A stretch of DNA of 64,000 bases from Nonomuraea guangzhouensis (GTDB lineage: Bacteria; Actinomycetota; Actinomycetes; Streptosporangiales; Streptosporangiaceae): assembly GCF_019396345.1 (NCBI RefSeq), contig NZ_JAHKRM010000015.1:51642-115641 (forward strand). Reading direction: 5' to 3'. The translations under genes were made by a program, and so were the position numbers. The notes beneath the pieces were generated by a model that saw nothing but the letters and a program-made list of their open reading frames with translations, did not search any database and was not told the DNA's origin. Within the stretch, counting starts at the first letter, position 1. Every line of letters begins with the position of its first letter. Shown here in pieces: positions 42,784 through 50,680 of this stretch.

Positions 42784-42811
42784 AAGACCGCCTCCTGACG
42801 GAGACGGTCTT
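42784..42811 (-). terminator. lipA terminator hairpin
   Basis: AAGACCGCCTCC (42784-42795) pairs with GGAGACGGTCTT (42800-42811) across TGAC, with one G-U pair on the RNA. It lies 46 bases after the lipA stop codon. Confidence 0.75.
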
Positions 42812-42866
42812 GAACGCGGCCCGGACTTCGGGCGCTCTTGAACGCGGCCCGGAGCTTCAGGCGCTC
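42810..42866 (-). repeat. 28/29-bp tandem duplication over the lipA stop codon
   Basis: Units 42810-42837 and 42838-42866 both open TTGAACGCGGCCCGGA and end GGCGCTC. The second contains the last codons and stop of lipA, so the 3' end of the gene has been copied once downstream of itself. Confidence 0.85.
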
Positions 42867-43786
42867 TGGCGAGCCTCGATGGCCTGCTTGTAGAGCCGGC
42901 CGGCGCGGTAGGAGGAGCGGACCAGCGGGCCCGACAGCACGCCCGCGAAGCCGATCGCCTCGGCCTCCGCCTGGAGCTCGACGAACTCCTCCGGCTTGAC
43001 CCAGCGCTCCACCGGGTGGTGGCGGGGCGTCGGGCGCAGGTATTGGGTGATCGTCAGCAGGTCGGTGCCGGCGGCGTGCAGGTCGCGCATCGCCTCCACG
43101 ATCTCCTCACGCGTCTCGCCCATGCCCAGGATCAGGTTGGACTTGGTGACCAGCCCGGCCTCGCGGGCCATCGTGATCACGCCCAGCGAGCGGTCGTAGC
43201 GGAACGCGGGCCGGATCCGCTTGAAGATCCGCGGCACGGTCTCGACATTGTGCGCGAACACCTCGGGCTTGGCCGAGAACACCTCTTCCAGCTGCTCACG
43301 GTTGCCGTTGAAGTCGGGCACCAGCAGCTCGACGCCGCAGCCGGGCAGCAGCGCGTGGATCTGCCGCGCGGTCTCGGCGTAGAGCCAGGCGCCGCCGTCG
43401 GGCAGGTCGTCGCGGGCCACGCCGGTCACCGTGGCGTAGCGCAGGCCCATCTGCTCGACCGACTCGGCCACGCGGCGCGGCTCGTCCCGGTCGTACTCCT
43501 TGGGCTTGCCGGTGTCGATTTGGCAGAAGTCGCAGCGGCGCGTGCACTGGTCGCCGCCGATGAGGAACGTGGCCTCGCGGTCTTCCCAGCACTCGTAGAT
43601 ATTGGGGCAGCCCGCCTCTTCACAGACCGTGTGCAGGCCCTCCCGGCGCACGAGCGATTTCAGCTCGGTGTATTCGGGGCCCGTCCTCAGCTTGGTCTTG
43701 ATCCACGGGGGCTTGCGCTCGATAGGGGTTTCGGCGTTGCGCACCTCCAGGCGGAGGAGCTTTCGGCCTTCAGGAGCAACGGTCAC
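42857..43786 (-). CDS. lipA: Lipoyl synthase
   Basis: A 309-aa radical SAM enzyme that inserts two sulfurs into octanoyl groups on lipoyl domains. The auxiliary cluster ligands are in CEEAGCPNIYEC, the SAM-cluster ligands in CTRRCDFC, and the closing serine motif is RSSYRAG. The start is GTG 43786, with AGGAG about 9 bases upstream. It acts after LipB (octanoyl transfer). The two genes are in the same direction but separated by a degenerate M48-like gene rather than adjacent. Confidence 0.98.
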   Translation of the reverse strand: MTVAPEGRKLLRLEVRNAETPIERKPPWIKTKLRTGPEYTELKSLVRREGLHTVCEEAGCPNIYECWEDREATFLIGGDQCTRRCDFCQIDTGKPKEYDRDEPRRVAESVEQMGLRYATVTGVARDDLPDGGAWLYAETARQIHALLPGCGVELLVPDFNGNREQLEEVFSAKPEVFAHNVETVPRIFKRIRPAFRYDRSLGVITMAREAGLVTKSNLILGMGETREEIVEAMRDLHAAGTDLLTITQYLRPTPRHHPVERWVKPEEFVELQAEAEAIGFAGVLSGPLVRSSYRAGRLYKQAIEARQSA

Positions 43787-43849
43787 CGCCCCAGCTTACG
43801 TCGCGCCGCACCCTGCCCCACGCCCAGGGCCGCCTGTCAGGCAGGAGCC

Positions 43850-44830
43850 TCAGATGATGAGACCGAAGCCCCGGATGGCGCGCGTGTAGTGGCGGAGCAG
43901 TTCGTCGTCGATCCGGTCCGACTCGGCCGAGCCGAGCAGCTCGGAGCCGGGCGTGGCGATGAGGACGCCCTCGGCGGACGGCGAAGCGGGGGACAGGGCG
44001 GCCTGCCTGATCGAGGCCACGCTCTCGCCGCGCAGCGCGGCCGCCTGCATCGGGGCGACGTAGCTGCCGCCGGCCAGCAGTCCGTCGATCTCGGCCAGTT
44101 CCTCGGCCGTGATGACGCGCAGGGCCCTCGCCTGGCGCTGTTCGCGCCTGCGGGCATCGCCGGAGCGGGCCAGCCGGTTCAGGGAGTACTCGGTGAGCAG
44201 CACCGGGCCGCCGAGCACCCGCCCGAAGATCCGGCCCAGGAAGCCGGCCACCTCGTAGCCGGTGCCCACGGTGTCCAGCATGCCGAGCGACGAGGCGATC
44301 TTCGTCTGGGCCTCCTCGCGCACCCGCAGCGGTGCCGCTCCGAGGAGGGCCTCCCGCCATTCGCCCAGGGTCGAGAGCGCGCCGTTCACGATGAGCTCGT
44401 CGCCGGTCGGCAGCTCCGCGTACGCCCTGGCCAGCAGCGCGACCCGCTGCCTCGGCGACAGGGCCAGCCACGAGGGCAGCCCGATGACCAGCACCGGCGT
44501 CCTGAGCAGGCCGTTGCGCGCATAGCCGGCGCCCAGGACCAGATCCCTGACCGCCACCTTCTGGGGAGGCCTGACACCGATCCGGTCGGCCACCCGGTCC
44601 GCCATGCCGTACAACTGCCTGGCCGAGGCGGGATCGAGGACCTCGGCGTCGGCGGGCAGGCGGCCGAGACGCGGCCGCAGCATCCACCCGAGGGCGATCA
44701 GCAGGCCGCCGAGCGCCCACGCCGCGGCGAACTGGGCGTTGACCACGATCGTCCACCCGCCCAGCACGACGAACGCCAGCGTCAGTGTGTGCACGATGAG
44801 AGCGAGGACCAGAGCCGCGAGTCGCTTCAC
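43850..44830 (-). CDS. Membrane protein with degenerate M48-type domain
   Basis: A 326-aa protein with two N-terminal membrane spans (LALIVHTLTLAFVVLGGWTI and AAWALGGLLIALGWML). The following domain has VLVIGLPSWLALSPRQRVAL then LARAYAEL, which lines up with the segment before and over the HExxH zinc site of M48 peptidases, but R, A and E replace H, E and H. It therefore lacks the zinc ligands and cannot be a normal M48 peptidase. It lies between lipB and lipA, 63 bases before lipA. The similarity was judged by eye. Confidence 0.75.
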   Translation of the reverse strand: MKRLAALVLALIVHTLTLAFVVLGGWTIVVNAQFAAAWALGGLLIALGWMLRPRLGRLPADAEVLDPASARQLYGMADRVADRIGVRPPQKVAVRDLVLGAGYARNGLLRTPVLVIGLPSWLALSPRQRVALLARAYAELPTGDELIVNGALSTLGEWREALLGAAPLRVREEAQTKIASSLGMLDTVGTGYEVAGFLGRIFGRVLGGPVLLTEYSLNRLARSGDARRREQRQARALRVITAEELAEIDGLLAGGSYVAPMQAAALRGESVASIRQAALSPASPSAEGVLIATPGSELLGSAESDRIDDELLRHYTRAIRGFGLII

Positions 44831-44887
44831 AGCCCGATCGTAAACAGGCGAACGCCAGAATTCACCGGGATCCCCGCACCGCTTCGG

Positions 44888-45592
44888 TCAGCCGCGGCCG
44901 GTCATGCGCATGAGGTCTTCTTCGTGGAGGTCGTACGGCTCCAGGCCCAGCGCCTCGGCCAGCCGTTTCTCGGCGATCGGCAGGACCTCCTCGACCACGA
45001 TCCGCCTGCCCGTCTCGGCGGACAGCGAGGAGACACCCACGTCCGGGATGCCGCAGGGAACGATCCGGCTGAACCAGCGCGGATCGTTGGCGCAGTTGAG
45101 CGCGAAACCGTGCATCGTGACGCCGCGCGAGACGCGGATGGCGACCGCGCCGAGCTGGCGATCGGGCAGGCCGAGACTGGGGTCGCCCGCGGCCCAGACC
45201 CCGGCCCACCCCGGCACCCGCCTGGCCGTGACACCGAAGTCGGCGCAGATCTGGACCATCGTGTCTTCGAGCCGGCAGATGTAGCGGGTTACGTCGCCGA
45301 CCTCGATGATCGGGTAGGCGACGAGCTGGCCGGGGCCGTGCCAGGTGATGCGGCCCCCGCGGTCGACGTCGATCACGGGGGTGCCATCAGAGGGACGTTC
45401 GTGCGGAGCGGTGCGCTTGCCGGCTGTGTAGACCGGCGCGTGCTCCAGGAGCAGGACCGTGTCGGTCAGCTCACGGGCGACTCGTTTGCCGTGCACCCAG
45501 CGTTGCAGCTGCCAAGCCTGCTCGTAGGGGACGTCGACACCGAGGCGAACGATGGCCAATGCGTGGGGGTCGACCCCGTGCTTGGGGCGCAT
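44888..45592 (-). CDS. lipB: Octanoyltransferase, catalytic Lys replaced by Gln
   Basis: A 234-aa LipB, which moves octanoyl from acyl carrier protein to lipoyl domains. RGGRITWHGPGQLVAYP, MHGFALNC and the nucleophile Cys in IVPCGI are all present. The position of the catalytic lysine (K in the E. coli and M. tuberculosis type (K/R)K(I/V)xxxG) reads DRQLGAVAIRV here, so Gln stands where Lys is expected. ATG 45592 matches the usual N-terminus; GTG 45616 is an alternative. It is upstream of the degenerate M48 gene and lipA. Confidence 0.93.
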   Translation of the reverse strand: MRPKHGVDPHALAIVRLGVDVPYEQAWQLQRWVHGKRVARELTDTVLLLEHAPVYTAGKRTAPHERPSDGTPVIDVDRGGRITWHGPGQLVAYPIIEVGDVTRYICRLEDTMVQICADFGVTARRVPGWAGVWAAGDPSLGLPDRQLGAVAIRVSRGVTMHGFALNCANDPRWFSRIVPCGIPDVGVSSLSAETGRRIVVEEVLPIAEKRLAEALGLEPYDLHEEDLMRMTGRG

Positions 45593-45630
45593 GTGTCCAT
45601 TGTGCCGTTCCCTCACGCATCAAGGGTAAT

Positions 45631-46368
45631 TCAGGAGGTCAGCAGCCGGGGCTCGATCCGGAACTCCTTCGCCCCTTCGGCCCCGTCATGCTCGATCCTG
45701 TAGGCATATCCGGTTGGATCGGTGGTTACGGCCTGAATGAACTCGGTGCCCACGTAGTGCAGTGCCACGCCCTCGTCGGCCGCGTAGCCCTCGGGCAACT
45801 CCCCGCTGGCCACCGACTGGTGCAGCAGCGTCCGGCGTTGCGGCTCGGAGTTGTAGTGGACGCCGCACGAGTAGGGCAGGAAGGCCAGGCCGTCGGCCCA
45901 CACGTTCAGCTCGGGGCCGAAGGAGTCGGTGTTGCCGCCGACGTGCCAGCACAGCGCACCCGCGCTCTGCCCGGACAGCACCACACCGGACCGCCACGCT
46001 TCCTCGAAGGCCTCGTCGAGCCCGTGCAACCGCCACAGAACCGCCAGGTTGGCCACGCTGCCACCGCTGACATAGATCATGTCCTGCTCGAGCATCCACG
46101 CACGGGGATCCTCGACATTGGGCATCGGGAACACGGTCAGATGGCTCAGCTCAACGTCCCATCCGGCGAAGGCGCCGTACATCTTCAGCAGCCAGTCGGC
46201 GCTGTCGCCCGTCGCGGTGGCGACCAGCCCCAGCTTCGGCCGGTCCTGGCCGGTCAGGTCGAGGCCGTAGCGCAGCAGCGGGCTCGCCTCCAGAAAGTTC
46301 TGACGCTCGGTCAGGCGGAAGGATCCACCGCCGATGGCAAGAATGTGTGACTGGCCGGAGCGGGTCAT
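45631..46368 (-). CDS. Peptidase E-like protein (family S51)
   Basis: A 245-aa protein of the class I amidotransferase-like fold. GGGSFRLTERQNFLEASPLL opens it, YVSGGSVANL follows, and the nucleophile is Ser in VLSGQSAGALCWH. These match alpha-aspartyl dipeptidase (peptidase E) relatives, which cleave Asp-Xaa dipeptides or cyanophycin-type bonds. GGGAG lies 9 bases before ATG 46368. It lies between lipB and the TIGR01777 gene, all in one direction, with gaps of about 40 bases. Confidence 0.88.
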   Translation of the reverse strand: MTRSGQSHILAIGGGSFRLTERQNFLEASPLLRYGLDLTGQDRPKLGLVATATGDSADWLLKMYGAFAGWDVELSHLTVFPMPNVEDPRAWMLEQDMIYVSGGSVANLAVLWRLHGLDEAFEEAWRSGVVLSGQSAGALCWHVGGNTDSFGPELNVWADGLAFLPYSCGVHYNSEPQRRTLLHQSVASGELPEGYAADEGVALHYVGTEFIQAVTTDPTGYAYRIEHDGAEGAKEFRIEPRLLTS

Positions 46369-46406
46369 GTTCAGTGTCTCCCATGTGGTAAAGGACGAGC
46401 GGCACT

Positions 46407-47300
46407 TTAGATTATGGCGCCGAACGCCGCGTCGAGGTGGCTATGGGTGAATCTGTAGCCGGTATCGGACAGTTTCCCAGGCAGAATCCGGTGGCTGGGC
46501 AACAGCCCTTCCCGCGCGAACTCGCCGAGGCCGATGCCCAGCGCGAACGCCGGGACGGGCATCGGCACAGTGCCCTTACGCAGGGCTTTCCCGAGCGTGG
46601 TGGTGAACTCGGCATTGGTGACGGGATTCGGCGTGACCACATTTACCGCCCCCACCAATTCCCGATTTTTCAGGATATGTAGTACGGCCTGCACCCAGTC
46701 ATCCTCGGATATCCACGACCAGTACTGCTTCCCACTTCCCAGAGGCGCGCCGAGCCCCATCTTGAAGATTGGCAGCATCCGCCCGAGCGCCCCACCCCGC
46801 CCGCTCAACACGAGCCCGGTACGCAACTGCGCGGCCCTGACCCCGAGCTCCCCGGCGGCCCTGGCCTCACCTTCCCAGAGCTCGCACAGGTCGGCCAGAA
46901 ACCCCGTGCCCTTCCCCTGGGACTCATCGATGACCCGATCTCCGGTATCACCGTAGAAGTCCACCCCGGAGGCCGACACCAGCACCTCAGGGGGCCGCGA
47001 GAGCTGCCGCAGCGCGTTGACGAGCACGCGGGTCCCGTCGACCCGGCTCCGTACGAGCTCGCGCTTGTACGCCTCACTCCAGCGGCGGTCGGCGATGGGC
47101 GCGCCCGCCAGATGGACGACCCCTTCGGCCCCTTCGAGCGCCGAAAGATCGATCACATCCTCCCGGGGCTCCCAGTAAGCCTCCTCATCACCTTCCGGAG
47201 GCCGCCGCACCATCCTGACAACCCGCTGCCCCTGACCCCGAAGCGCCTCGGTCAACAGCCCGCCGAGCAGCCCCGACGCCCCCGTAACGATGATCGTCAT
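46407..47300 (-). CDS. TIGR01777-family epimerase-like protein
   Basis: A 297-aa short-chain dehydrogenase relative. The NAD(P) loop is VTGASGLLGGLLTEAL, and GVDFYGDTGDRVIDE and LRTGLVLSGRGGAL are typical of TIGR01777. The C-terminal DUF1731 helix closes it (LLPSHRILPGKLSDTGYRF). The family is widespread, lies near lipB in mycobacteria, and has no firm biochemical role. It probably starts the transcript running through the peptidase E gene. Confidence 0.92.
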   Translation of the reverse strand: MTIIVTGASGLLGGLLTEALRGQGQRVVRMVRRPPEGDEEAYWEPREDVIDLSALEGAEGVVHLAGAPIADRRWSEAYKRELVRSRVDGTRVLVNALRQLSRPPEVLVSASGVDFYGDTGDRVIDESQGKGTGFLADLCELWEGEARAAGELGVRAAQLRTGLVLSGRGGALGRMLPIFKMGLGAPLGSGKQYWSWISEDDWVQAVLHILKNRELVGAVNVVTPNPVTNAEFTTTLGKALRKGTVPMPVPAFALGIGLGEFAREGLLPSHRILPGKLSDTGYRFTHSHLDAAFGAII

Positions 47301-47936
47301 ACTCCCACACTACGCCGGGCCCCGGCTCACCCACCCGTTGCCCGTCTGGAGTGTTGGCCGTCTGATGCCCACCCCACCGCAAAGGGCTTCGCGGCCCGGC
47401 GCTTCGCGCTTCCGGGACTCAGGCGTTGCTCCCAGTCGGGCCACGGGCCCGACCCCTGAAGGGCCTCGCTCCGCTCGGACGCCTTTCTGGTGCGGCTTCG
47501 CCGCACGGCCCCGCCCGTTACCCGTTTGGACGGTTGGCCATCTGATGCCCGCCCATGTCCATGGTGCTCGCTTCGCTCGCGCGTCCTGCCAGGCGGGCTG
47601 ACGCCCGCCCCCGCGATGGTCCTCGCTCCGCTCGGGCGTTTTCCCGAGATGCGGCTTCGCCGCCCGCTTCGCCCACGGCTTCTATCGTTGTCCAGATGGG
47701 GCATGAAATGCCTTGGCCGAGCTCAATACAACAGGCGACCGCACGGGACGGCTTCCGCGGTGCGGTCCGCCGCGCCTGGCGGGGCGAGAAGCTGATCGGC
47801 GCGGCGGCGGTTCCCGGCGCAGTTACGGCATCACCGCTTGGTGGACGGCCGTGAGCGCTCCAACCGAGTAGCGCAGCGCATCGGCAATTTGCCGAAACCT
47901 TGGCCGACATCCAGGCCAGGGAGGTTTCATGGATCC
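47301..47936. other. Repeat-rich intergenic region without genes
   Basis: About 640 bases with no believable gene. It is packed with short hairpin-prone motifs: CTCGCT(C/T)CGCTCG(G/C) occurs near 47465, 47571 and 47624, and TGCGGCTTCGCCGCA is a perfect hairpin near 47490. Open frames on both strands are by-products of this composition. The motifs resemble REP-like intergenic elements of actinomycetes. Confidence 0.7.
47334..47550 (+). repeat. 37-bp direct repeat pair, 180 bp apart
   Basis: Copies at 47334-47370 and 47514-47550 open CCCGTT(G/A)CCCGT(C/T)TGG and end TCTGATGCCC, with about six differences. Each is followed by hairpin-prone sequence, so a larger unit of about 180 bases may have been duplicated. 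Confidence 0.8.
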
Positions 47937-48224
47937 ATGGAGATCATTCCGATCGGCGAAGCGAACGACCAGCTGACTGAGCTTGCCGACCGGGCCGCTC
48001 GCGAGCACGATCACTTCACGCTCATCCGGAATGGGCGGCCGCATGCGGTTATCGGGTCCGTGGCCGAGTGGGAGTCCCTGCAGGAGACGCTCGAGATCCT
48101 CGCTGACCCGCACATGCGCGCCGACCTCGTCGAGGCCGCTGCCGCCGAGGCGCGCGGTGACGTGACCACCGAGGAGGAGATGACCGCCATCATGCAGGCC
48201 CGCCTCGGCAAGGCCGGCGCGTGA
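47937..48224 (+). CDS. Phd/YefM-type antitoxin
   Basis: A 95-aa antitoxin. The N-terminal DNA-binding part reads IPIGEANDQLTELADRAARE then FTLIRNGRPHAVIGSVAEWE, typical of Phd/YefM proteins; the acidic C-terminus is the toxin-binding tail. GGGAGG lies about 11 bases before ATG 47937. Its stop overlaps the GTG of the RelE-type toxin (GTGA at 48221). The antitoxin is intact while the toxin is destroyed, so only its DNA-binding role could remain. Confidence 0.88.
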   Translation: MEIIPIGEANDQLTELADRAAREHDHFTLIRNGRPHAVIGSVAEWESLQETLEILADPHMRADLVEAAAAEARGDVTTEEEMTAIMQARLGKAGA

Positions 48225-48437
48225 GCGACCGCTAAACCAGCCTCCTGATCCCAACGGCCCGCCGCGCGCTCGCCTCGGGTCTTCCCGAGACCGTAGCGGC
48301 AGCGGCCTGGGAGTTGATCACCGGCGCCGTCGCTCACCAGCCATGGCGTGTCCACGATCCTCCTGAAGAGCCCTACGAGGGACTGCATGTCGCCCGCCAG
48401 GGGTCTACCGCGTGGTCTACCAGAATGTGGGCCAGTG

Positions 48438-48457
48438 CTCCGGCGTTTACGCCGGGG
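48438..48457. repeat. Left-end hairpin of the IS
   Basis: CTCCGGCG and CGCCGGGG pair around TTTA, 17 bases inside the left end. Such subterminal hairpins are recognised by Y1 transposases. Confidence 0.6.
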
Positions 48458-48530
48458 GTGAAGGCCTACGTGGGAGTGCCCGCTAGGGCGCGAGTGTGCC
48501 CTGACCTTTCCGGTTTGTCGGCGGCTTTGC

Positions 48531-48959
48531 TCACCCAGGTCGTTTCTGCTGCTCGATGTACTGCTTGAGCACGGTGAGCGGCGCCCCGCCGACCGAACCG
48601 GCGAAGTAGGAACCAGACCAGAAATGTCCGCCCCAGAGGTATGTGCGGACGTGTGCGCTGTATTCCTTACGAAGCATCCGAGCCGAGACCCCCTTCAGCG
48701 AGTTGACGAGTTTGGACAGGGCGACCTTGGGCGGGTAGTGGACCAGCAGGTGGACGTGGTCGTGCTCGCCGTTGAACTCGCGCAGTTCGACCTCGAAGTC
48801 GGCGCATACCTCGCGCATGAGTTCCTCGCAGCGGATCAGCATCTCGTCGGTGAACACCCCACGCCTGTACTTGGTCACGAACACCAAATGGGCATGAAGG
48901 GTGTAGACGACATGCCGTCCCGTTCTGACATCGGGGTTCGGATTCCATCGCGGTGACAT
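48531..48959 (-). CDS. tnpA: IS200/IS605 transposase TnpA (Y1, HUH)
   Basis: A 142-aa single-strand transposase. HVVYTLHAHLVFVTKYRRGV opens the fold, the metal-binding HUH motif is HVH (68-70) in HDHVHLLVHY, and the catalytic tyrosine is Y134 in VLKQYIEQQ. Family length is about 130-150, so it is complete. ATG 48959 lies 23 bases from the tnpB start on the other strand, so both share one promoter region. Confidence 0.95.
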   Translation of the reverse strand: MSPRWNPNPDVRTGRHVVYTLHAHLVFVTKYRRGVFTDEMLIRCEELMREVCADFEVELREFNGEHDHVHLLVHYPPKVALSKLVNSLKGVSARMLRKEYSAHVRTYLWGGHFWSGSYFAGSVGGAPLTVLKQYIEQQKRPG

Positions 48960-48982
48960 AGACCAAACGATATGATCAGTGC

Positions 48983-50296
48983 GTGGAGAAGGTGAAGCGG
49001 ACTCGTGCGCACGTGGCGCGACTCGGCCTCAACCCGGCCCAAGAGGCCGTTGTGGACGGCCAAGCCCACGCCGCGCGTGCCGTGTGGAACCTGCTCCATG
49101 AGTTCACGACCTTCCGCCAGGGCCGCCTCGCGTCACTGAAGGAGTGCGACGCGGCGATTCGCCAGGCCCGCCACGAGATCGAGTGGATGGGGCAACTGCC
49201 CGCTCAGGCCGCGCAAGCCGTACTGAAGACCTACCGGCAGGCGTGGGCGAACTTCTTCAACCCCGACCACCCGGCCAAGCGTCCGACGTTCAAGGGCCGG
49301 TTGCGCTCCCGGATGGCCGTGGACGTCCCCCAGGCCCGCGACCTGCACATCACCCGGATCAACCGCAGATGGGGTGCGGTCAACCTGCCCAAAGTCGGGC
49401 GGGTGAGATTCCGATGGACAAAGGATCTGCCCGGCGTCACCAAGGGCGGACCCTGCGGGAGGGTCACCGGGGCTCGCCTGGTGAAAGACGCCTACGGGTG
49501 GACCATCGCCTTCCGCACCGAGCTACTCGTATCCGCACCCGTCCCGCACATCGGGCCGAAGGCCGGCATGGACCGGGGCATCGCAGTCCCCCTGGCCCTG
49601 TCCACCGGGGAGCAGCTTCGGCACGGCCCGTGGCTGAGCAGCGGGCAGCGCGAGCGGTTGTTGCGTCTGGAGCGCAAAAGCGCCCGTCAGCGTGCCACCC
49701 GCACGAAGGGCGGCCCGGTCTCCAACCGGGAACGCCGCACCTACGACCAGATCGCCCGGCTCCGCGCGACAGCCAAGCGCCGAGCCGTCGACTGGCAGCA
49801 TCAGAGCACGACCGACCTCGCGCGGCGGTTCAGCGCGATCGTGGTCGAAGACCTGAACATCACCAACATGATGGCCTCGGGGTCTGGGACCGTGCGGGAG
49901 CCGGGGGTCAATGTCGCCCAGAAGCGGGGCCTGAATCGCTCGATCGCCGGTCAGGCGTGGGGCCGAGCGGTGGAGTTCCTGACCTACAAGAGCGCCGACC
50001 ACGGTGGCCTGGTCGCCCAGGTCCGCCCGCACGGCACCAGCCAAGAGTGCCACCGCTGCCACACCACGACTGCGGGATCACGCGAAACGCAGTCGCGGTT
50101 CGCGTGCAAGAACCCGGCGTGCGGATGGATCGGCAACGCCGACACCAACGCCGCCCGAAACCAGCTTCATCGGTACAACTCTGCCGCCGGATGGGCGGTC
50201 ACAGGACGTGGAGACTCCGCGATAGCGGGGCCTGTGAAGCGTCAAGCATCCTGTCCCACAGTCTCGCCCGCACCCGCGCTGCGAACTGCTGCGTAA
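48983..50296 (+). CDS. tnpB: TnpB RNA-guided nuclease of IS605 family
   Basis: A 437-aa TnpB. The RuvC-like acidic residues are all present: D197 in GMDRGIAVPLAL, E289 in IVVEDLNITNM and D387 in GNADTNAARN. The zinc-finger cysteines are in ECHRCHTTT and CKNPACGW. The N-terminal HTH/OrfB region (LNPAQEAVVDGQAHAARAVW) is complete. TnpB proteins cut DNA at sites matched by an omega RNA from the right end and help retain the element. The start is GTG 48983. It appears fully intact, which suggests recent insertion. Confidence 0.95.
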   Translation: MEKVKRTRAHVARLGLNPAQEAVVDGQAHAARAVWNLLHEFTTFRQGRLASLKECDAAIRQARHEIEWMGQLPAQAAQAVLKTYRQAWANFFNPDHPAKRPTFKGRLRSRMAVDVPQARDLHITRINRRWGAVNLPKVGRVRFRWTKDLPGVTKGGPCGRVTGARLVKDAYGWTIAFRTELLVSAPVPHIGPKAGMDRGIAVPLALSTGEQLRHGPWLSSGQRERLLRLERKSARQRATRTKGGPVSNRERRTYDQIARLRATAKRRAVDWQHQSTTDLARRFSAIVVEDLNITNMMASGSGTVREPGVNVAQKRGLNRSIAGQAWGRAVEFLTYKSADHGGLVAQVRPHGTSQECHRCHTTTAGSRETQSRFACKNPACGWIGNADTNAARNQLHRYNSAAGWAVTGRGDSAIAGPVKRQASCPTVSPAPALRTAA

Positions 50297-50363
50297 GCAG
50301 CACAGGAATCCTCCACATTCATTCAAGTGGAGGAGCACGTCAACGCATCGACGAAGACAAACA
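50150..50363 (+). ncRNA. Predicted omega RNA (right-end RNA) with guide
   Basis: By analogy with known TnpB systems, the RNA should cover the 3' end of tnpB and the right end. Two hairpins are visible: TGCTGC/GCAGCA (50287-50302) and TCCTCCAC/GTGGAGGA (50309-50334), followed by GCACGTCAA to the IS edge. The guide would be the flank from 50344, that is toxin sequence. The 5' limit is a guess. Confidence 0.45.
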
Positions 50364-50654
50364 CACACCGTGATGATCCAGTCCGTCAAACATCGGCGAG
50401 ACGCCTACCGTCCGTAGGCGGAGGCCTGTATCGGGCCGCCGAACAGCCAGATCAACAGGGCTCTCGGTCCGTACACATGGTCCAGCCGTGAGTGGAGGAC
50501 ACGGGCATGGCGAGGAGTCCTGTCGGCGGAGCTCCCACCAGATCAACTGCCTATTCCGTCGGGCTCCAACGCCGGGCGTGCTTTCTGCTCCTCTTCTCCA
50601 AGGGACCTTCCCCGCTGTGCGGTGGGTTGCGGAGGACCACAGGATAATCGTACT

Positions 50655-50673
50655 GACGTGCGAAAAGCACGTC
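50655..50673 (-). terminator. Terminator of the GNAT gene
   Basis: GACGTGC and GCACGTC pair around GAAAA, 8 bases beyond the stop of the minus-strand acetyltransferase gene. The 240 bases from 50418 to 50654 hold no recognisable gene. Confidence 0.65.
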
Positions 50674-50680
50674 GGTGGGT

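Larger units (their letters stand above)
48421..50343. mobile_element. IS200/IS605-family insertion sequence, complete (about 1.92 kb)
   Basis: The ends are set by rejoining the interrupted toxin: GTGGTCTAC before 48421 continues into CGCATCGAC at 50344 to restore YRVVYRIDED. No target duplication is present, as expected for single-strand peel-and-paste transposition. One or two bases at each edge are ambiguous. The element carries divergent tnpA and tnpB and has subterminal hairpins at both ends. Both genes look intact. Confidence 0.9.
48221..50417 (+). pseudogene. RelE-type toxin, broken and split by an IS element
   Basis: The 5' part (48221-48420) reads TPTARRALASGLPETVAAAA then PYEGLHVAR and YRVVY, and the 3' part (50344-50417) reads RIDEDKHT then VMIQSVKHRRDAYRP and a stop. 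Together they give the usual RelE order. Damage seen: TAA at codon 5, a one-base loss before YRVVY, insertion of the IS element after TAC 48420, and two extra bases after KHT. The start overlaps the antitoxin stop, as expected for an operon. Confidence 0.88.

Noticed and set aside
42684..42893. Small zinc-ribbon-like protein on the plus strand (CPNCHRPL)
   Set aside because: It runs through the lipA terminator and into the end of lipA, with no ribosome site; probably chance.
47490..47910. Coding frames in the repeat-rich block
   Set aside because: They consist of the repeat motifs themselves and lack start signals.
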